Below the pieces are notes generated by a model. The model had not been told where the DNA came from and ran no database searches. It worked only from the letters and a program-made list of their open reading frames with translations. Of a DNA stretch of 64,000 nucleotides, positions 20,990-32,310 are shown piece by piece. The position numbers and the translations under genes are program-made. The first letter of the stretch is position 1. Each line of letters starts with the position of its first letter. The DNA is from Molanna angustata. Taxonomy: Eukaryota; Arthropoda; Insecta; Trichoptera; Molannidae. The stretch spans positions 3,955,364 to 4,019,363 of the forward strand of contig OY754978.1 in NCBI GenBank assembly GCA_963576475.1, in the 5' to 3' direction.

Positions 20990-21097
20990 CTTAAGCAAAA
21001 AAGCTTGGTGAACGAAATCGGTTCGAGGCGAGATTCGAACACACGTCTACCGAATTTACCAAAATAGCTAGCCATTCTGCCACCGACCTTTCCAAAT
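20990..21097 (-). mobile_element. tRNA-derived SINE related to family A
   Basis: On the minus strand: GGTCGGTGGCAGAATGGCTA (A box), TGTTCGAATCTCGCC (B box), CGAACCGATTTCGTTCACC. The head differs in the anticodon arm from family A copies, so it may be a sister subfamily. Confidence 0.7.
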
Positions 21098-21107
21098 AAA
21101 GTACTCC

Positions 21108-21835
21108 TCACTACCCCGAGGGGATACAGTGAGGAGTTATGAATTTGTAATTTTTAAGGCTATTTTATTTTGTTGATTATTAACTAGTATCATTCTGAGA
21201 TTGTATTCTTAAAATTTCATCACAATGTGTGTGTGTGTGTGCTGTGTTCGGCGTGTTTAATCTATTTTATCGACTACAGACTACAGTACTCATTCGATTC
21301 TTTTCAAATTTGTAAATCGAATACTCGCTTAGACCCCATTAGATTTTGAAGGATATCTGAATAGTGCTTCTCAATTGTTTTAACTGTCATAATATATTTT
21401 AGACGGGTCGATGGCAGAGCGGGTAGCGCGCTGGGTTAGTAATCCAGTGGTCGTGAGTTCGAATCCTGCCTCGACCGATTTCGTTCACCTATAGCACAAG
21501 CATTTATTTGCTTATTTTAGGGAACGTAGGAAGATGTAACTATATGTACTTGTTTAACAAGGACATATTCATTTAAAAAAAAATTAAAGTGACCCCAAGC
21601 ACAGTAAAAACTTGAAATTTTTATTTTCAAATTGGTAAAAAGGCACCTTACTTTCATAAAATGGCAAAAGAATTATCGAGTTTACATTATACAATATTTA
21701 AATAGAAAAAATAATTACACAAAAATTATTTCATGAAAATGCTGAAATTTTTCCAAAATTTGAATACTTTGTGGAGTGACGTGGTAGAGGGGAGTTTAGC
21801 GTTGGCCACAACCCCATCGTTTTTATTTATGTTGA
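21108..21835 (+). repeat. long-body repeat Y, copy 2, split by SINE A
   Basis: It starts TACTCCTCACTACCCCGAGG and ends GTTTAGCGTTGGCCACAACC. The family A SINE at 21403-21583 interrupts the block 'AACTGTCATA...AAAGTGAC', which is continuous in Y3. Confidence 0.75.
21403..21583 (+). mobile_element. SINE family A, copy (inside repeat Y2)
   Basis: Complete head with A box TGGCAGAGCGG and B box GTTCGAATCC, the common body, and an A-run tail at 21574-21583. It is one of the two best-preserved copies. Confidence 0.9.
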
Positions 21836-22093
21836 CGAATAAATAAAATTTCTTCACATAGAGACACCTCAGCATCCTGAACAGAACAAATTAAAGTCAG
21901 TAGTTTTAATGTTCTATTGTGTGGTGATGGTCTATGTATGTTCTGTCTGTCATTAATTTAAACAGTATGTAGTTACATGAATATTGTTACGCGGTCAGAT
22001 AACAGTCTGAGTGACTCATAGTGATGACTCATCAACATGTGTTGTAGGTATATATTTATATAAATGAGCATTTCTCCATTCTGTTTCGTTGCC
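21836..22093. other. unassigned DNA
   Basis: No supported feature. Confidence 0.4.
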
Positions 22094-22655
22094 CAAAGTA
22101 AACCGTCGTGGGATAACGGTAGGTCGTTTGCCTTCTATGCCGGTGTCTTGGGTTCGATTCCAAGCAAAGGAGAATTTTTACTCCTCACTAACCCAAAGGG
22201 ATATATTGAGATTGTATTCTGAAAGTTTCATTACAATGTATCTGTGTGTGTGTGCTATGTACGGAGTGTTTATTTTACTTTATCGGTTATAGACTAAAGT
22301 ACTCGTTCGATTCTTTTCAAATTTTGCAAATATGTATATCTAATACTCGCATAGACCCCATTAGATTTTGAAGGATATCTGAATAGTGCTTTTCATGTTT
22401 TTTAACTGCCATATATTTCAAAGTGACTCCAAGCTCTGGAAACTTAAAATTTAAAATTTTTATTTTCAAATTAGTAAAAAGGCACATCACTTTCATAAAA
22501 TGGCATTGAAGAGTTATCGAGTTTTCATAATAACAATTTCACAAACTCATTTCATGAAAATGCTGAATATTTTCTATACAAAATTTCAATACTTTATAGA
22601 ATGACTTGTTAGTGAGGAGTTTAGCGTTGGCCACAACCCACTCGTTTTTAATATA
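22094..22655 (+). mobile_element. long-body SINE-like repeat Y, copy 3, with tRNA-like head
   Basis: The head (22098-22168) has a tRNA-like layout: GTCGTGGGATAACGGTAGG as a weak A box, and B box GGGTTCGATTCCAAGC about 40 bp on. The 480-bp Y body follows directly and ends GTTGGCCACAACCCACTCG. This suggests that the Y repeats are a pol III-derived SINE with an unusually long body. The link between head and body rests on this single copy. Confidence 0.55.
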
Positions 22656-22756
22656 TTTTTCTTTATATTGAAGAATGATTCTCTGGCCCAAAAACACTGC
22701 TCACACCCATTGCATTTCACGCTTTTCTCGTTAGCCGGAAATAATTGACAATATCA

Positions 22757-22985
22757 TCATCATCATCATACCATCGCGCCATTTCCCTATTTGGGGTAGG
22801 CAGAGAGAACCGAACGCCAGACTCCTTTATCTTGTTTTTCTTACTTCTAACGTCTCCATCTTGGAAAAATTCCATTTATGTGACCATGCCAACTTTTTCT
22901 TAGCCCACCTCTACTCTTCGTCCCTCTTTTATCAGCCTTGTGTACTTTTTTGACAGACGGTCATCTTTTATTAAATCTACTAGCT
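22757..22985 (-). pseudogene. RTE-like LINE C-terminal fragment
   Basis: The plus strand reads CATACCATCGCGCCATTTCC, GGGGTAGGCAGAGAGAACCG and CCATGCCAACTTTTTCTTAG. These are the reverse complement of the tail encoding the 'SAYPA', 'NNRR' and 'GRPRKGW' blocks. It is full of indels. Confidence 0.65.
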
Positions 22986-23720
22986 TTTATGTCCCGCCGT
23001 TGGCCAAGAATGTAAAATTGTGAAAGAAAAAGCAATCGTTTTTATAATATTGTCACCCAATTATTTTGCAATATCAGACTATAAAAAGTGGTTTGAAATT
23101 TGATTGAGTTTAAGTATTGTAAAATGTTCAAGTGATGGCCACAACCCATTCTTTTTTATATATTGCTATAAAGTGTGAATGAAGTATAATATTTATACAA
23201 TTTCTGCTCGCATGGACTATGCGTAATGGTTTTAAATATGACTGTTTATCAACGTTGTAAAGAGATTGGTTTGGCCACAACCCCCATTTTTAAATATTAT
23301 CATCGAAAACAAATTGTAATGTGTATCTATTGAAAATTTAGTAATTTTCGATGTTGGGATGTGGTCAAAATTTGATTAAACAAACGTAGGTACTGAAAAG
23401 ATCTAGTATTGGTCACATCCCATTCGTTTTTATATTTTTTCATCAAGTGTGCATTATATTTTTGCTCAATTTGACTGAAAGTCTTCATTAACGAAGAAGA
23501 AGAAGACTTGAACTATAGTAAATAGTTTTTAATTTGAATATAAATGTTGTGAAGAGTTCAGTAATGGCCACAACCCCCATTCTTTAAATATTAGGTGTTG
23601 AAAATTATTCAAAATAGGATGATATAAATGGTTTAAATTTAATTAAACAAAAGTATTGAAAAGATTCTAGTGCAGGTTATATCGTCACATCCCATATCCC
23701 ATTCATTTCATATGTATTTT
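22986..23720. repeat. degenerate array with about 140-bp period
   Basis: A phrase of the form GGCCACAACCCATTCTTTTT recurs at about 23135, 23275, 23411 (GGTCACATCCCATTCG), 23567 and 23690, and also ends repeat Y3 at 22628. Spacing is 123-156 bp. It looks like an old tandem expansion of the Y 3' end. Confidence 0.65.
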
Positions 23721-23760
23721 CATCAAGTGTGCATATCGTTAATAATATTTCTGCACAATA

Positions 23761-24250
23761 GACTATTAGACTTAAAACTAACCCAAAAGACTAAATAAAA
23801 AAGAGAAAAATAAGTATAAGACTATAAGAAATAGTTTGTATAAAAAACTATTCCAATGGTCTACATAAAATAAGTAAAAATACATATACCTAATAGAAGA
23901 ATTAGACTATTGGAAATAGATTGTATAAAAGCTCACCCAAAGGTCTACAAAAAAGAAGAAGAAGAATATTTTGACTATTGGAAATAGTTTGTATAAATAC
24001 TGACCAAAAGGTCTACATAAAAGAAAATGAATAAGACTATTGGAAATAGTTTGTATTAAAACTCTCCCAAAAGTCTACGTACTTAAATGAAGAAGAATAA
24101 TAATTAGACTAAAGGAAATAATTTTTATAAAAAAATGACCCAAATGTATACATAAAAGAAGAAGAAGATGATTTAGACAATAGGAAATAGTTTGTATAAA
24201 AACTGCCCTAAAGGTCTACATAAAATTAAGAAGAAAAAGAATTAGACTCC
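23761..24250. repeat. minisatellite, 62-84 bp unit
   Basis: The core 'GACTATTGGAAATAGTTTG' plus 'AAAGGTCTACATAAAAGAAG' repeats at about 23829, 23913, 23981, 24043, 24114 and 24184. Purine-rich AAGAAGAAG spacers vary in length. Confidence 0.8.
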
Positions 24251-24251
24251 A

Positions 24252-24422
24252 GGACCCGCCGCTTCAGGCCCTTCAGTACCTCCCGTCCCTTTAATCCCTC
24301 ATTACGTCCCTTCCCATCAGGCCCTTCAGTACCTTCCGTCCCTTCAGGCAGTTTTATACCTCCCGTCCCTTCAGGCCCTTTAGTGCCTCGCTTCCCTTCA
24401 TTACATCCCGTCCCATCAGTCG
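24252..24422. repeat. 27-bp minisatellite made of three 9-bp modules, locus 1
   Basis: The modules CCCTTCAGG, CCCTTCAGT and ACCTCCCGT repeat in loose order. The block is GC-rich against AT-rich flanks. The same array is present at 43797-43972 in the same orientation. Confidence 0.85.
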
Positions 24423-25060
24423 GTTAAGAAAAGTTTAAATCCAGAAACCATCCTGGAAGAACCGCGAAGAGATGAAAGAACCTTCTTTTCCCAGGATGCT
24501 CTACTTAATAGGTAAAATGACTAAATACACGAAGAAGATGAAAAAAGTTTAAACCCAGATACCTGCGAAGAGATGGAAGGACAGTTGGACCTTCTTCTCC
24601 CAGGATTCTCCAACTTCATAGGTAAAATGAGCAAAAATACACGATGAAGAAGAAGAAGAAGAAATAAGTTTAAATCCAGATACCTGCGAAGAGATGGAAG
24701 GAAAATTGGACATTCTTCTCCCAGGTTAGTCCACCTTCAAAGGTAAAATGACCAAATAGACGATGAAGAAGAAGAAGAAAAAAGTTTAAATCCAGAAACC
24801 TGCGAAGAGATGGAAGGAAAATTGGACCTTCATCTCCCAGGATAGTTCATCTTCATAGGTAAGATGACCAAGTACACGTTGAAGAAAAAGAAGAAAAAAG
24901 TTTATATGCAGAACCCGTCCTGGAAGACCTGTGAAGAGATGGAGGGACAGTCGGACCTTCTTTTCCCAGGATACTCCCCCTTCATAGGTAAAACGACCAA
25001 ATACACGAAGAAGAAGAAGAATAAGAAAAAAGTTTAAATCCAAAAACCATCCTGGGCATA
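24423..25060. repeat. minisatellite, about 100-130-bp unit, five copies
   Basis: GAAGAGATGGAAGG-type cores at about 24466, 24567, 24688, 24804 and 24933, each followed by a 'CTTCTTCTCCCAGGAT' and 'CTTCATAGGTAAAATGACC' segment and an AAGAAGAAG run. A 94-codon minus-strand frame here is a by-product of the repeat. Confidence 0.85.
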
Positions 25061-25125
25061 CGCTCGACAATTCACCAAAGTTTCATTATAATCGGACAAA
25101 CGGTTGATAAATAAATAAATAAAAT
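25061..25125 (+). mobile_element. LINE 3' terminal scrap
   Basis: AAAGTTTCATTATAATCGGA then GGTTGATAAATAAATAAATA resembles LINE 3' ends with (AAAT)n tails. The three arrays just upstream could therefore be part of a LINE 3' UTR, as at 51.5-52 kb. Confidence 0.4.
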
Positions 25126-26310
25126 AATTTTCCTATAGGAAATCAGTATAGGTATATTATTGTTGATTTGTAAGTAAATAGTATTAGGTAGGTACCTACC
25201 TACAACAAACTTCTAAATAAATTCGATTCCTAACAAATTTTATTTGAATATCACATTCTTTCTGTAGCCATGGAAACGATTCGAACACATAAGTAATATC
25301 GAATGGTTCGGATACATTTTTTGAATATGTAGGTACCTACATTGGTTTGTTCGATGCCATAAAAATGAAAATTGTCAGAAAAATCAAATATTGTTTACAA
25401 ATTATGCAATTTTATTATGCCTATATCTTTACTAATAAATAACACATTTTTACAATATATGTCTTAAAACTTGCCGTAATGTCTTGTGTTTCATTTTATT
25501 ATTTCATAATTACATTTATTTCAAAGGTTTATTATTTTCAAGAACATATTCATTCGGTGGGAAAATGAAATATTGTATGAAAAGATATTAAAATGGCGGC
25601 GTTTATGTACAAAAGGCTTACTTTAAAAATAAGTTAAACATTATAATTATACCAAATATTCACCATGTTTTTCACTTAAACGCTAAGTTATACTTCAAAA
25701 TATATTTTTTTTGTGTAAATACCTACTTCTAACTTTTAAACTAACAGATATTTGCGTGCAAAATGTACACTTTTTTGACAGATATGACTTGGAAAATTTT
25801 GTATGAAAAAAATAATTATTTAAATATTTTTAAAATTCAGCATTTTTATCGCATTCTTTTTAGCGTGACACTGCATCAGGTATACTGGTACATGTTCGCA
25901 CTTAAATTAGATTTTTAGATGCTCTTGGTTTTTCAGAAGGCGTGAGACAAACACACACACACACACACATACACACACACACACACACACACATACACTA
26001 ACATTTTGATTGCTTTATTACTTTAGATATAGACAAACCACCTTAGGGCATTTATTTTTATCATGCATTTTCGTCAAATTATCCTCATTTCTCATTCTTT
26101 CATACATCGTTTTACCACATAATAATAGACAATATGATAGTATAATCACTGCTTGTACAGGATGTAAGGAAATTTTCACTATTTTTATTCATATTAATCG
26201 AACAGATCAGTCGTAATAAGTTAAACTCTCCACAATTCCCGGGTAAAGGATAGAAAAACTTCCTAGTACGCCATACACATAAAAACATCATGCCAAATTT
26301 CATAATATGC
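25126..26310. other. unassigned AT-rich DNA with a (CA)n array
   Basis: No gene supported. An AC microsatellite lies at about 25948-25995. Confidence 0.5.
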
Positions 26311-26337
26311 ACTCTCTGATATCATCGTATGACGGTA

Positions 26338-26512
26338 ACAAGATATGTCAATGTAGAACACTTCTATTTTGCAATGCATGTAAAATATATCGGTTTATAT
26401 TATTATTAGTACATTTTGCCTAAACAAGATATGACAATTTAGGACATATCTGTTTCGCAATGTATGTTAAGTATCGCATCATATTATTAGTCCGTGCATT
26501 TTGCCCAATTTC
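26338..26512. repeat. tandem duplication, about 85-bp unit
   Basis: AACAAGATATGTCAATGTAG (26338) and AACAAGATATGACAATTTAG (26422) start two units that also share TTCGCAATG/TTTGCAATG, CATATTATTAGT-type and CATTTTGCC-type phrases. Confidence 0.7.
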
Positions 26513-26960
26513 AAAGATGATGGAATTGTTTAGGAATGTCTTTGATTGGAATTGAAGCCGATTTTGATCGATATGTAGGTACCTAATTATGACGGGCAGT
26601 TATAAAACCATTTTAATTATAACACTCGTTTTATCGAATTTGTTATCGGCTTTAACCATTGACAGCGAATTAGAATATGCCCAAGAGTGATTGCTCTTAA
26701 CATGATTTCATTCGTATATCACTTTACAGAAATATACATACGTAACTCTCAAATATTAAATAGTCACGATGTTTTTGTGTGTATGGCGTGTTATGAAATT
26801 TTGTGTCTTTTGTACAGTCCAAAGCAAGTATGTTTAGTCGACATACATACACGCATATGTATACTTAGAGCTGCGGTCTTAACTATTGACTATAAATGCG
26901 TTTCCAATTTGATTTTTTTCGCTAAGAACCTACCTTTTTCATAATATTAGTAATAGTTAT
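26513..26960. other. unassigned DNA
   Basis: No supported gene. GCTAAGAACCTACCTTTT at about 26920 repeats a phrase from about 5388. Confidence 0.4.
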
Positions 26961-26961
26961 G

Positions 26962-27040
26962 TAGAGAACGAAATCGGTCGATGCAGGATGTGGATCGAAC
27001 TCGTCATCACTGGATTGCACCGACCAATTTCATTATATGT
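26962..27040 (-). mobile_element. SINE family A, head fragment
   Basis: On the minus strand the order AATTGGTCGG, TCCAGTGATGACGAGTTCGATCC and GACCGATTTCGTTC follows the family A head, with the A box lost. Confidence 0.55.
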
Positions 27041-27184
27041 ATTTACAAACAATTCCTTGCACTCTGTGCAAGTGGCGAGTGTTTAACAAAATGAGAATCT
27101 CTTCCAACTAACTAGTATTAACTACCTATAAATATTTTTTATAATTTTATATAGTTAAAAAAAAACTAATATCAAATAATTTTA

Positions 27185-27480
27185 AATAATTTTTAATTAG
27201 TTTATTTATTTTTTATTTATTTCAACATAATTTAACTTATTTAATTTAACAAGATCCCACTAACCATATATGGTTATCAGTGGGTTTCTATATCATACAA
27301 ATAATAGCTAACTTAAACAAACCAACAATGAAAATATTTAGAATTTGGTCTAACAATATAAAAATGTTATAACAGATCCAAAACAACACCAGAAAAAACA
27401 AAAAAAAAATCAGAATAACCCAAAAATACAACAGAGTAAAAATAAAAATAAAAGGAAGAAAAAAAAAATATTTTTTTAAA
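27185..27480 (-). mobile_element. probable LINE 3' UTR with stem-loop
   Basis: A T-rich start of ATTTATT type (the reverse complement of an AAATAAAT tail) leads into CCCACTAACCATATATGG, which pairs with a downstream CAGTGGG as a stem-loop (27257-27286). The layout resembles other LINE tails here. No coding part remains. Confidence 0.4.
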
Positions 27481-28610
27481 AATATTTAAAAATATTTAAA
27501 AATATTTTTTTTTTATTTATTTTGTTTAAAAATATTTTTTTTACGAATTAATGTTATATAATTATAAATAATATCAAGTTATTTTAAATAAATTTCTCCA
27601 CTGCTGGCAATCGAACCTAGGACAGAAATAAAATGGAAATACATCAAAAATTATTTTTATTTTAATTGATTTATTTTATGTGTAGTTTCTTTAAATTATT
27701 AAGATTATTAATATGCATTTTAATAAGTGATCGTTTATTTATTACTTGAAGACAGATTATCTTTGAAACGATCTCAATTATTAATTATATTCGATAAACT
27801 GAATATATAATAATATTATAACAGGCCTCTTAAATATTATCCATTTATATAATATTAATGTATAAAATTACGGTACATATTGGTTATTACGTTATTAATT
27901 GCTATTACATATATTATGTATGATAGAATTATATTATATATTTATGACTAATTACATGTTTGAAACCCGTTGTGAATTACATTAATAATTATTCCTTGAT
28001 CTCAAAGTAGGTAATACTTGCTATAAATAAAAATGAATTTATGTGTGTTTGTATTTATTCGGTATGCAATTGGGCTTCGAAGTAACTCGGCAATGTCCGA
28101 TGTCACTCGGAAACGAACGACTGTCGAAAGACTTCGTCCCACACGTAGACATTCTATCTCTATCGCACTGGTCTGAATTATTGTGAGCGAATGAGATGAA
28201 CGGGGCAAAGACAGCATGAAGAGCTTTTGTTGTGAACATCCGTACGAAATATATATATATTTATAAGTGTTTGTTCAATAATATACGGTATTGTATATTT
28301 TTTCATTTTACTAACTAAATATGTAGGACATGTAAGTGCATTAATAAACCATCATATTATGATTCATGAAACTATTACTTATATATATATCCCATTTCTC
28401 AATATTCTTGGATTTCTTTGAAGGATTAACTTTGAATTACAAAATAAATATGACATATTCTTTTTTGAACGAAATAGTTCAAAGCTAAAGATCATTGTTA
28501 TTACGATTTATTTGAATAACATTTTCACTGTTACGTGTTTTTCTCTTGTAGCACAATCAATGGCTCTCGTCCTTTCTCATAGGTATTCCAATTGTCATAA
28601 TAAAAATATA
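27481..28610. other. unassigned AT-rich DNA
   Basis: No gene supported. A slightly CpG-richer patch at 28080-28240 has two overlapping short minus-strand frames with no recognisable protein. Confidence 0.4.
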
Positions 28611-28783
28611 GGTGTTGGCAGAGCGGTTAGCGCGCTGGGTTAGTAATCCAGTGGTTGCGAGATTGAATCCTGCCAAGACCGATTTCGTTCACGTATAGCA
28701 CGAGCATATGCTTAATTTAAGGAATTTATGAGGATGTATGTATATGTACTTGGTACTTGGTACAAGAACATTCATTAAAAAAA
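28611..28783 (+). mobile_element. SINE family A, copy
   Basis: GTTGGCAGAGCGGTTAGCGC, TTAGTAATCCAGTGG, a damaged B box (GAGATTGAATCC), GACCGATTTCGTTCACG and an A-run tail at the right end. The damaged B box suggests that it is inactive. Confidence 0.85.
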
Positions 28784-29150
28784 TACTCGTTTAGTTTCAT
28801 TGATCTAGTATTTAATATTGTGTCCGTCGACAAACTAAACATATCACACTCAGATGCTATTGCGTATAGTCAAATGAATTTGTTTAATATTGAAATAATA
28901 AGATAAAAATCTATACCGCACGATAGATTAAATTAAAGAGTTAATAGTCTAATTAATTTATTTCAATTAACATAATAAAATAAACGATAAATATACTGAT
29001 AAAAGGGTTGTGGTAGGAAATAGAGATTTATTAATATGATTTGATAAAATTCTAGCGTTTTTAACGGAAGCGCAAATAGTCGCTCGAAATGCAATAGTAA
29101 TTCTGCACTTATCAATTTGATTATGAAAACTGCAGAGATATAGTTTAAAA
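28784..29150. other. unassigned AT-rich DNA
   Basis: No supported feature. Confidence 0.4.
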
Positions 29151-29154
29151 TGAC

Positions 29155-29285
29155 GTTGAAATGAGATCATTAAAAACACGCAAAAAGATGTATGATAAAA
29201 TATGAAAAAGGGATATACAAATAGAATGGTAGATAAAGAAGGATATAGAAATTTGAATGAAGGTGATATATAGCTTGGAGATAGT
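29155..29285 (+). pseudogene. RTE-like LINE scrap
   Basis: GTTGAAATGAGATCATTAAA, ATGTATGATAAAATATGAAA and AAGGATATAGAAATTTGAATG follow the codons for 'VEMRSL..', 'MYDRVR' and 'KKD...MK' of the RTE tail at 11.8 kb, heavily decayed. Confidence 0.45.
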
Positions 29286-29784
29286 TTGATATAAATAATG
29301 GTAAATTATTGCTTCTCAATTTTCAGATACAGTTTTATAATTATTAGGTATCTCCATAGCTTGTATTTTAGTTTCACCATTTACAAAAGATTTTTTTATT
29401 TCTTTCTGATGTGTGGACTCCAATTTATTCTTCGTGGATTATTCCTGATTATTGGATCACGCAATTGCTTACTGGACACGCCAGTTTCAAAAGTTATCTT
29501 TTTCTTTTTCACTTATCCGATTTGTCAGGTTTGTGATAACCCTGCTAAGACTTCTGAGCGCATCCTATAGGAGTGCACTAGCTTTTCCGTGTCAACATTC
29601 CGACTAACACTCTACATACAACGAGGGAATGTACGAGGGAATTTCCTTTGGAAATATTGGACATGCGGACCTTGTAGCCACGAAGAGTAACTTAAGAGCT
29701 TTCAAGACTTCTGTATAATGAGCTCTCTTTGGCACTTTAAGTGCATTGTCTGCAAAGTTTTAGACTTCTCCGGACTCTTCTTAT
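29286..29784. other. unassigned DNA
   Basis: A 90-codon plus-strand frame (29298-29570) is rich in Phe/Ile/Leu as expected of AT-rich noise. No splice context. Confidence 0.35.
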
Positions 29785-29787
29785 ATT

Positions 29788-30201
29788 AAGGCTGTGTTTC
29801 TCGAACAAAAGTATCAGTAAAAGTATAGTTAAAATACTTTGATTTCATAAAATTATGCAATACTTTTGGTTGTTTCATTGAAATTAAATGCCATCAAACG
29901 ACACAATTTTGAACAGTTTTATGAAATCAAACTATATTAACTACACAATTACTGATAATTTTTATTTATTTATTTAATATTGCTTCTCGGGCAACTAACA
30001 GGTACTATGTCAAATATTAATTTAACACGCTCCCAATAACAAGTTGCCACATTCTGGAGACTTAAGATATTAATCGTCTCACAGATCCAGACTGAAAACA
30101 CAATTAAAATCTGTGTCTCCACCGGGAATCGAACCCGGGACCTTTGGATCAGCAGTCAGATACCCAACCAACTGAGCCACGAAGGCCGACAACACAGCCT
30201 T
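29788..30201. mobile_element. MITE with AAGGCTGTG ends, carrying a SINE
   Basis: It starts AAGGCTGTGTTTCTCGAAC and ends CACAGCCTT, flanked by ATT on both sides (29785-87, 30202-04). Internal inverted pair TACTTTGATTTCATAAAATT / AATTTTATGAAATCAAA-type. The family B SINE occupies most of the right half and has removed part of the inner right arm. A relative is at 18221. Confidence 0.65.
29959..30190 (-). mobile_element. SINE family B, copy 3 (inside the MITE)
   Basis: Complete on the minus strand: A box TGGCTCAGTTGG, B box GGTTCGATTCCCGG, the common body and an (AAAT)n tail at the left. With copy 4 it is the best-preserved member. Confidence 0.9.
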
Positions 30202-30273
30202 ATTAGCACAATGGGTGGTGGTGCGGGAATAACATCTATAAGATAACTACCTAAGACGCTAAGGGGCATAATG

Positions 30274-30347
30274 TGAGCGAATTGTGATTTGACTTGTCAT
30301 AAAAAATCTGTAATCATATCTTGATATAAGGTCTCACAATTCGCTCA
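30274..30347. repeat. 74-bp mini-hairpin with 14-bp perfect ends
   Basis: TGAGCGAATTGTGA at the left and TCACAATTCGCTCA at the right are perfect inverted repeats around a 46-bp spacer. It could be a tiny MITE. Confidence 0.8.
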
Positions 30348-31575
30348 TTCTAGACTTTTTCTTCTGGGTCACAATTATAAGATTTGGTTAGCATCAAGCA
30401 CTCTATCTCTATTATTCGCCAGTCTCTTAATCTCTTGATAGCTGCTACAACGCGCATAATTGATTATCTGGTCCAAACAATAATAGAGTTGCCAAATTCT
30501 GGATATCAGATTTTCACCACTTAAACGGCTTTCTAAGTTAGTTACTTAACTTATAAATAAGTAGTTCTGCCATATTTTTGATTAACCAACATGATCCGAG
30601 ATAGTAGATAGTTGTTTTGTATTCTTTTATCGTATGAATACAGTAGAACTTAATTTGCTTTCTCTCTTTTAGTTATCCTCTGACATTCCCCGTCACTTTC
30701 CTATCCCACTATCCTTAACCATCTCCTAATCATTATTTCTTTGCATTCTTTCTCTTCTGCTTTGTTGAATATAACTAACAGTGGATATACATAATTGGAT
30801 GGCAGGGCTAACTATATACATTGTAGCACTTAGTATATATATTTTAAGGAATGTAACCTGTTCATCTGTGTATAAAATAAAATTAAATTAGGAAAAACTT
30901 CACCGGGCAAAGCCAGGTGCTAAAATTTTTAGGTGACAGTGTTAAAAATACTCAAAGAATGGTAAATTTGTCCTTGTTACAAAATTTGGCATTGAAACTG
31001 CGTAATTTCGCCGTGACGGATTAGGTATCAAATCTTAGGTCATTGATACTTGTTTTTTTTCGGTTGTAATTATTGTTATGCAGGCATGGCAATTATACCT
31101 TTTATATTCCGAGATTTTCACGGATCGTTGATATAAGCCAGTTGTAGTTTTCCGGGTTATCTGTTGAATAAAAAAAAAAGTAAAGATATAGTAAAAATCT
31201 TTTTCAACATTTCATAATAAGCATCATAAAATTAATGTATGTACGTATAAAGATCTTGTGTTCGATGGAGGACTATAGTCATTGTCTTAATTCATTCCAA
31301 TCTTATAGTTAGTACCTACATTCTGGGTGAACAGTAAACAGGTGTCAGATTTCGCAACAGAAAGCCAACGCTAATCGGTGAGGCAAACGTGCACGCATAC
31401 AAACTGACGAACTACGGCTGTCTCCCGCAAAACTGCACTCACCGTCCACCGTCACCTCTTCCACGATTATAAAACCGCTAACACCAATGATACAAATTTG
31501 ACATCACTAATATTAATCTATCATTGGATGTAGTTACAGTACTTGATTTTATTACTATTTTGTTACTGATTTCTT
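30348..31575. other. unassigned DNA
   Basis: About 1.2 kb with no gene. CACCGGGCAAAGCCAGGTGC near 30900 resembles a phrase common in lepidopteran repeats. A short moderately GC-rich patch lies at 31320-31470. Confidence 0.4.
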
Positions 31576-31577
31576 AA

Positions 31578-31880
31578 ATAATGTGTAGTCCCTCTTCTTC
31601 TTTCTTAGTCATCGCCTTTGTCCGATATTTACTTGGGGTCGGCTCTCCTTATTCCATTTCGCCAAATTCTCATGTCCTGTGTCAGGTCAGGATTCAGCTC
31701 CCTCTCTCGCGGATGCTTTTTGATGCTCGACAGCCATGTGGCTGGTGGTTTGCCTGGTCTTCTCGCTGGAGTCTCAATGTCTCCAAGGGTTTATTTATAT
31801 TACTGTCACTAGGTCGTCTCAAAATGTAGCCATACCATCTCTCATTTTTCTCAATTTATTCATCTGGAAGGTCATTACAC
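31578..31880 (-). pseudogene. RTE-like LINE 3' fragment
   Basis: The plus strand reads TAGTCATCGCCTTTGTCCGA, CTTGGGGTCGGCTCTCCTTA and GGTTTGCCTGGTCTTCTCGC, which I recognise as the reverse complement of a frequent lepidopteran RTE C-terminal region. The plus-strand frames here (82 and 64 codons) are shadows. Confidence 0.6.
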
Positions 31881-32300
31881 ATTTAAGTAATGCCCGAGTA
31901 TACAAAATGGTGGTGTGCCGCAGATGTATAGAGGCGAGAGATAGTTATAATATTTTTTTGATGGGATTCATTATAGTGTTTAATTTCGTTCAAAAAAGTC
32001 GTAGGTAAATGAAGATTTTTGAAAATGAACTCTGGTTTTTGAAACGATATTTTTTCTCAGTGGATCGATTCTTATAAGGGCTTATTTTTGGGAGTTCTTG
32101 TTTTTGGGAGTTCTTGTTCTTGTATGCATGTCTTGTTTTTGGGTAAGGATTCTTGTTTTGGGTAAGGATTTTTGATTAGGGTCTTGATTTTTATTTTGGG
32201 TAAGGATCATTTTTGATTCTTATTTTAGGAGATCTATTTTTGTTGACGTTACGTTCGAAGAACACCAGTCATTATCAGTCTTAGTTCACTTGTGACATAG
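31881..32300. repeat. G/T-rich degenerate repeat in unassigned DNA
   Basis: From about 32085 to 32225 the phrases GGGAGTTCTTGTTTTTGGG, TTTTGGGTAAGGATTCTTG and TTTTGGGTAAGGATTTTTG repeat with strong strand asymmetry (G and T on plus). Nothing else seen. Confidence 0.6.
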
Positions 32301-32310
32301 ATATATAATT

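Noticed and set aside
22986..25060. CRISPR-like array
   Set aside because: Repeat units are long, degenerate and without constant-length unique spacers, and the context is eukaryotic.
24786..25070. 94-codon membrane-like frame on the minus strand
   Set aside because: Hydrophobic appearance comes from a tandem array with AAGAAG (Leu/Phe on the other strand). No start context.
31581..32008. Three overlapping plus-strand frames of 64-90 codons
   Set aside because: They are antisense shadows of an RTE-type fragment on the minus strand.
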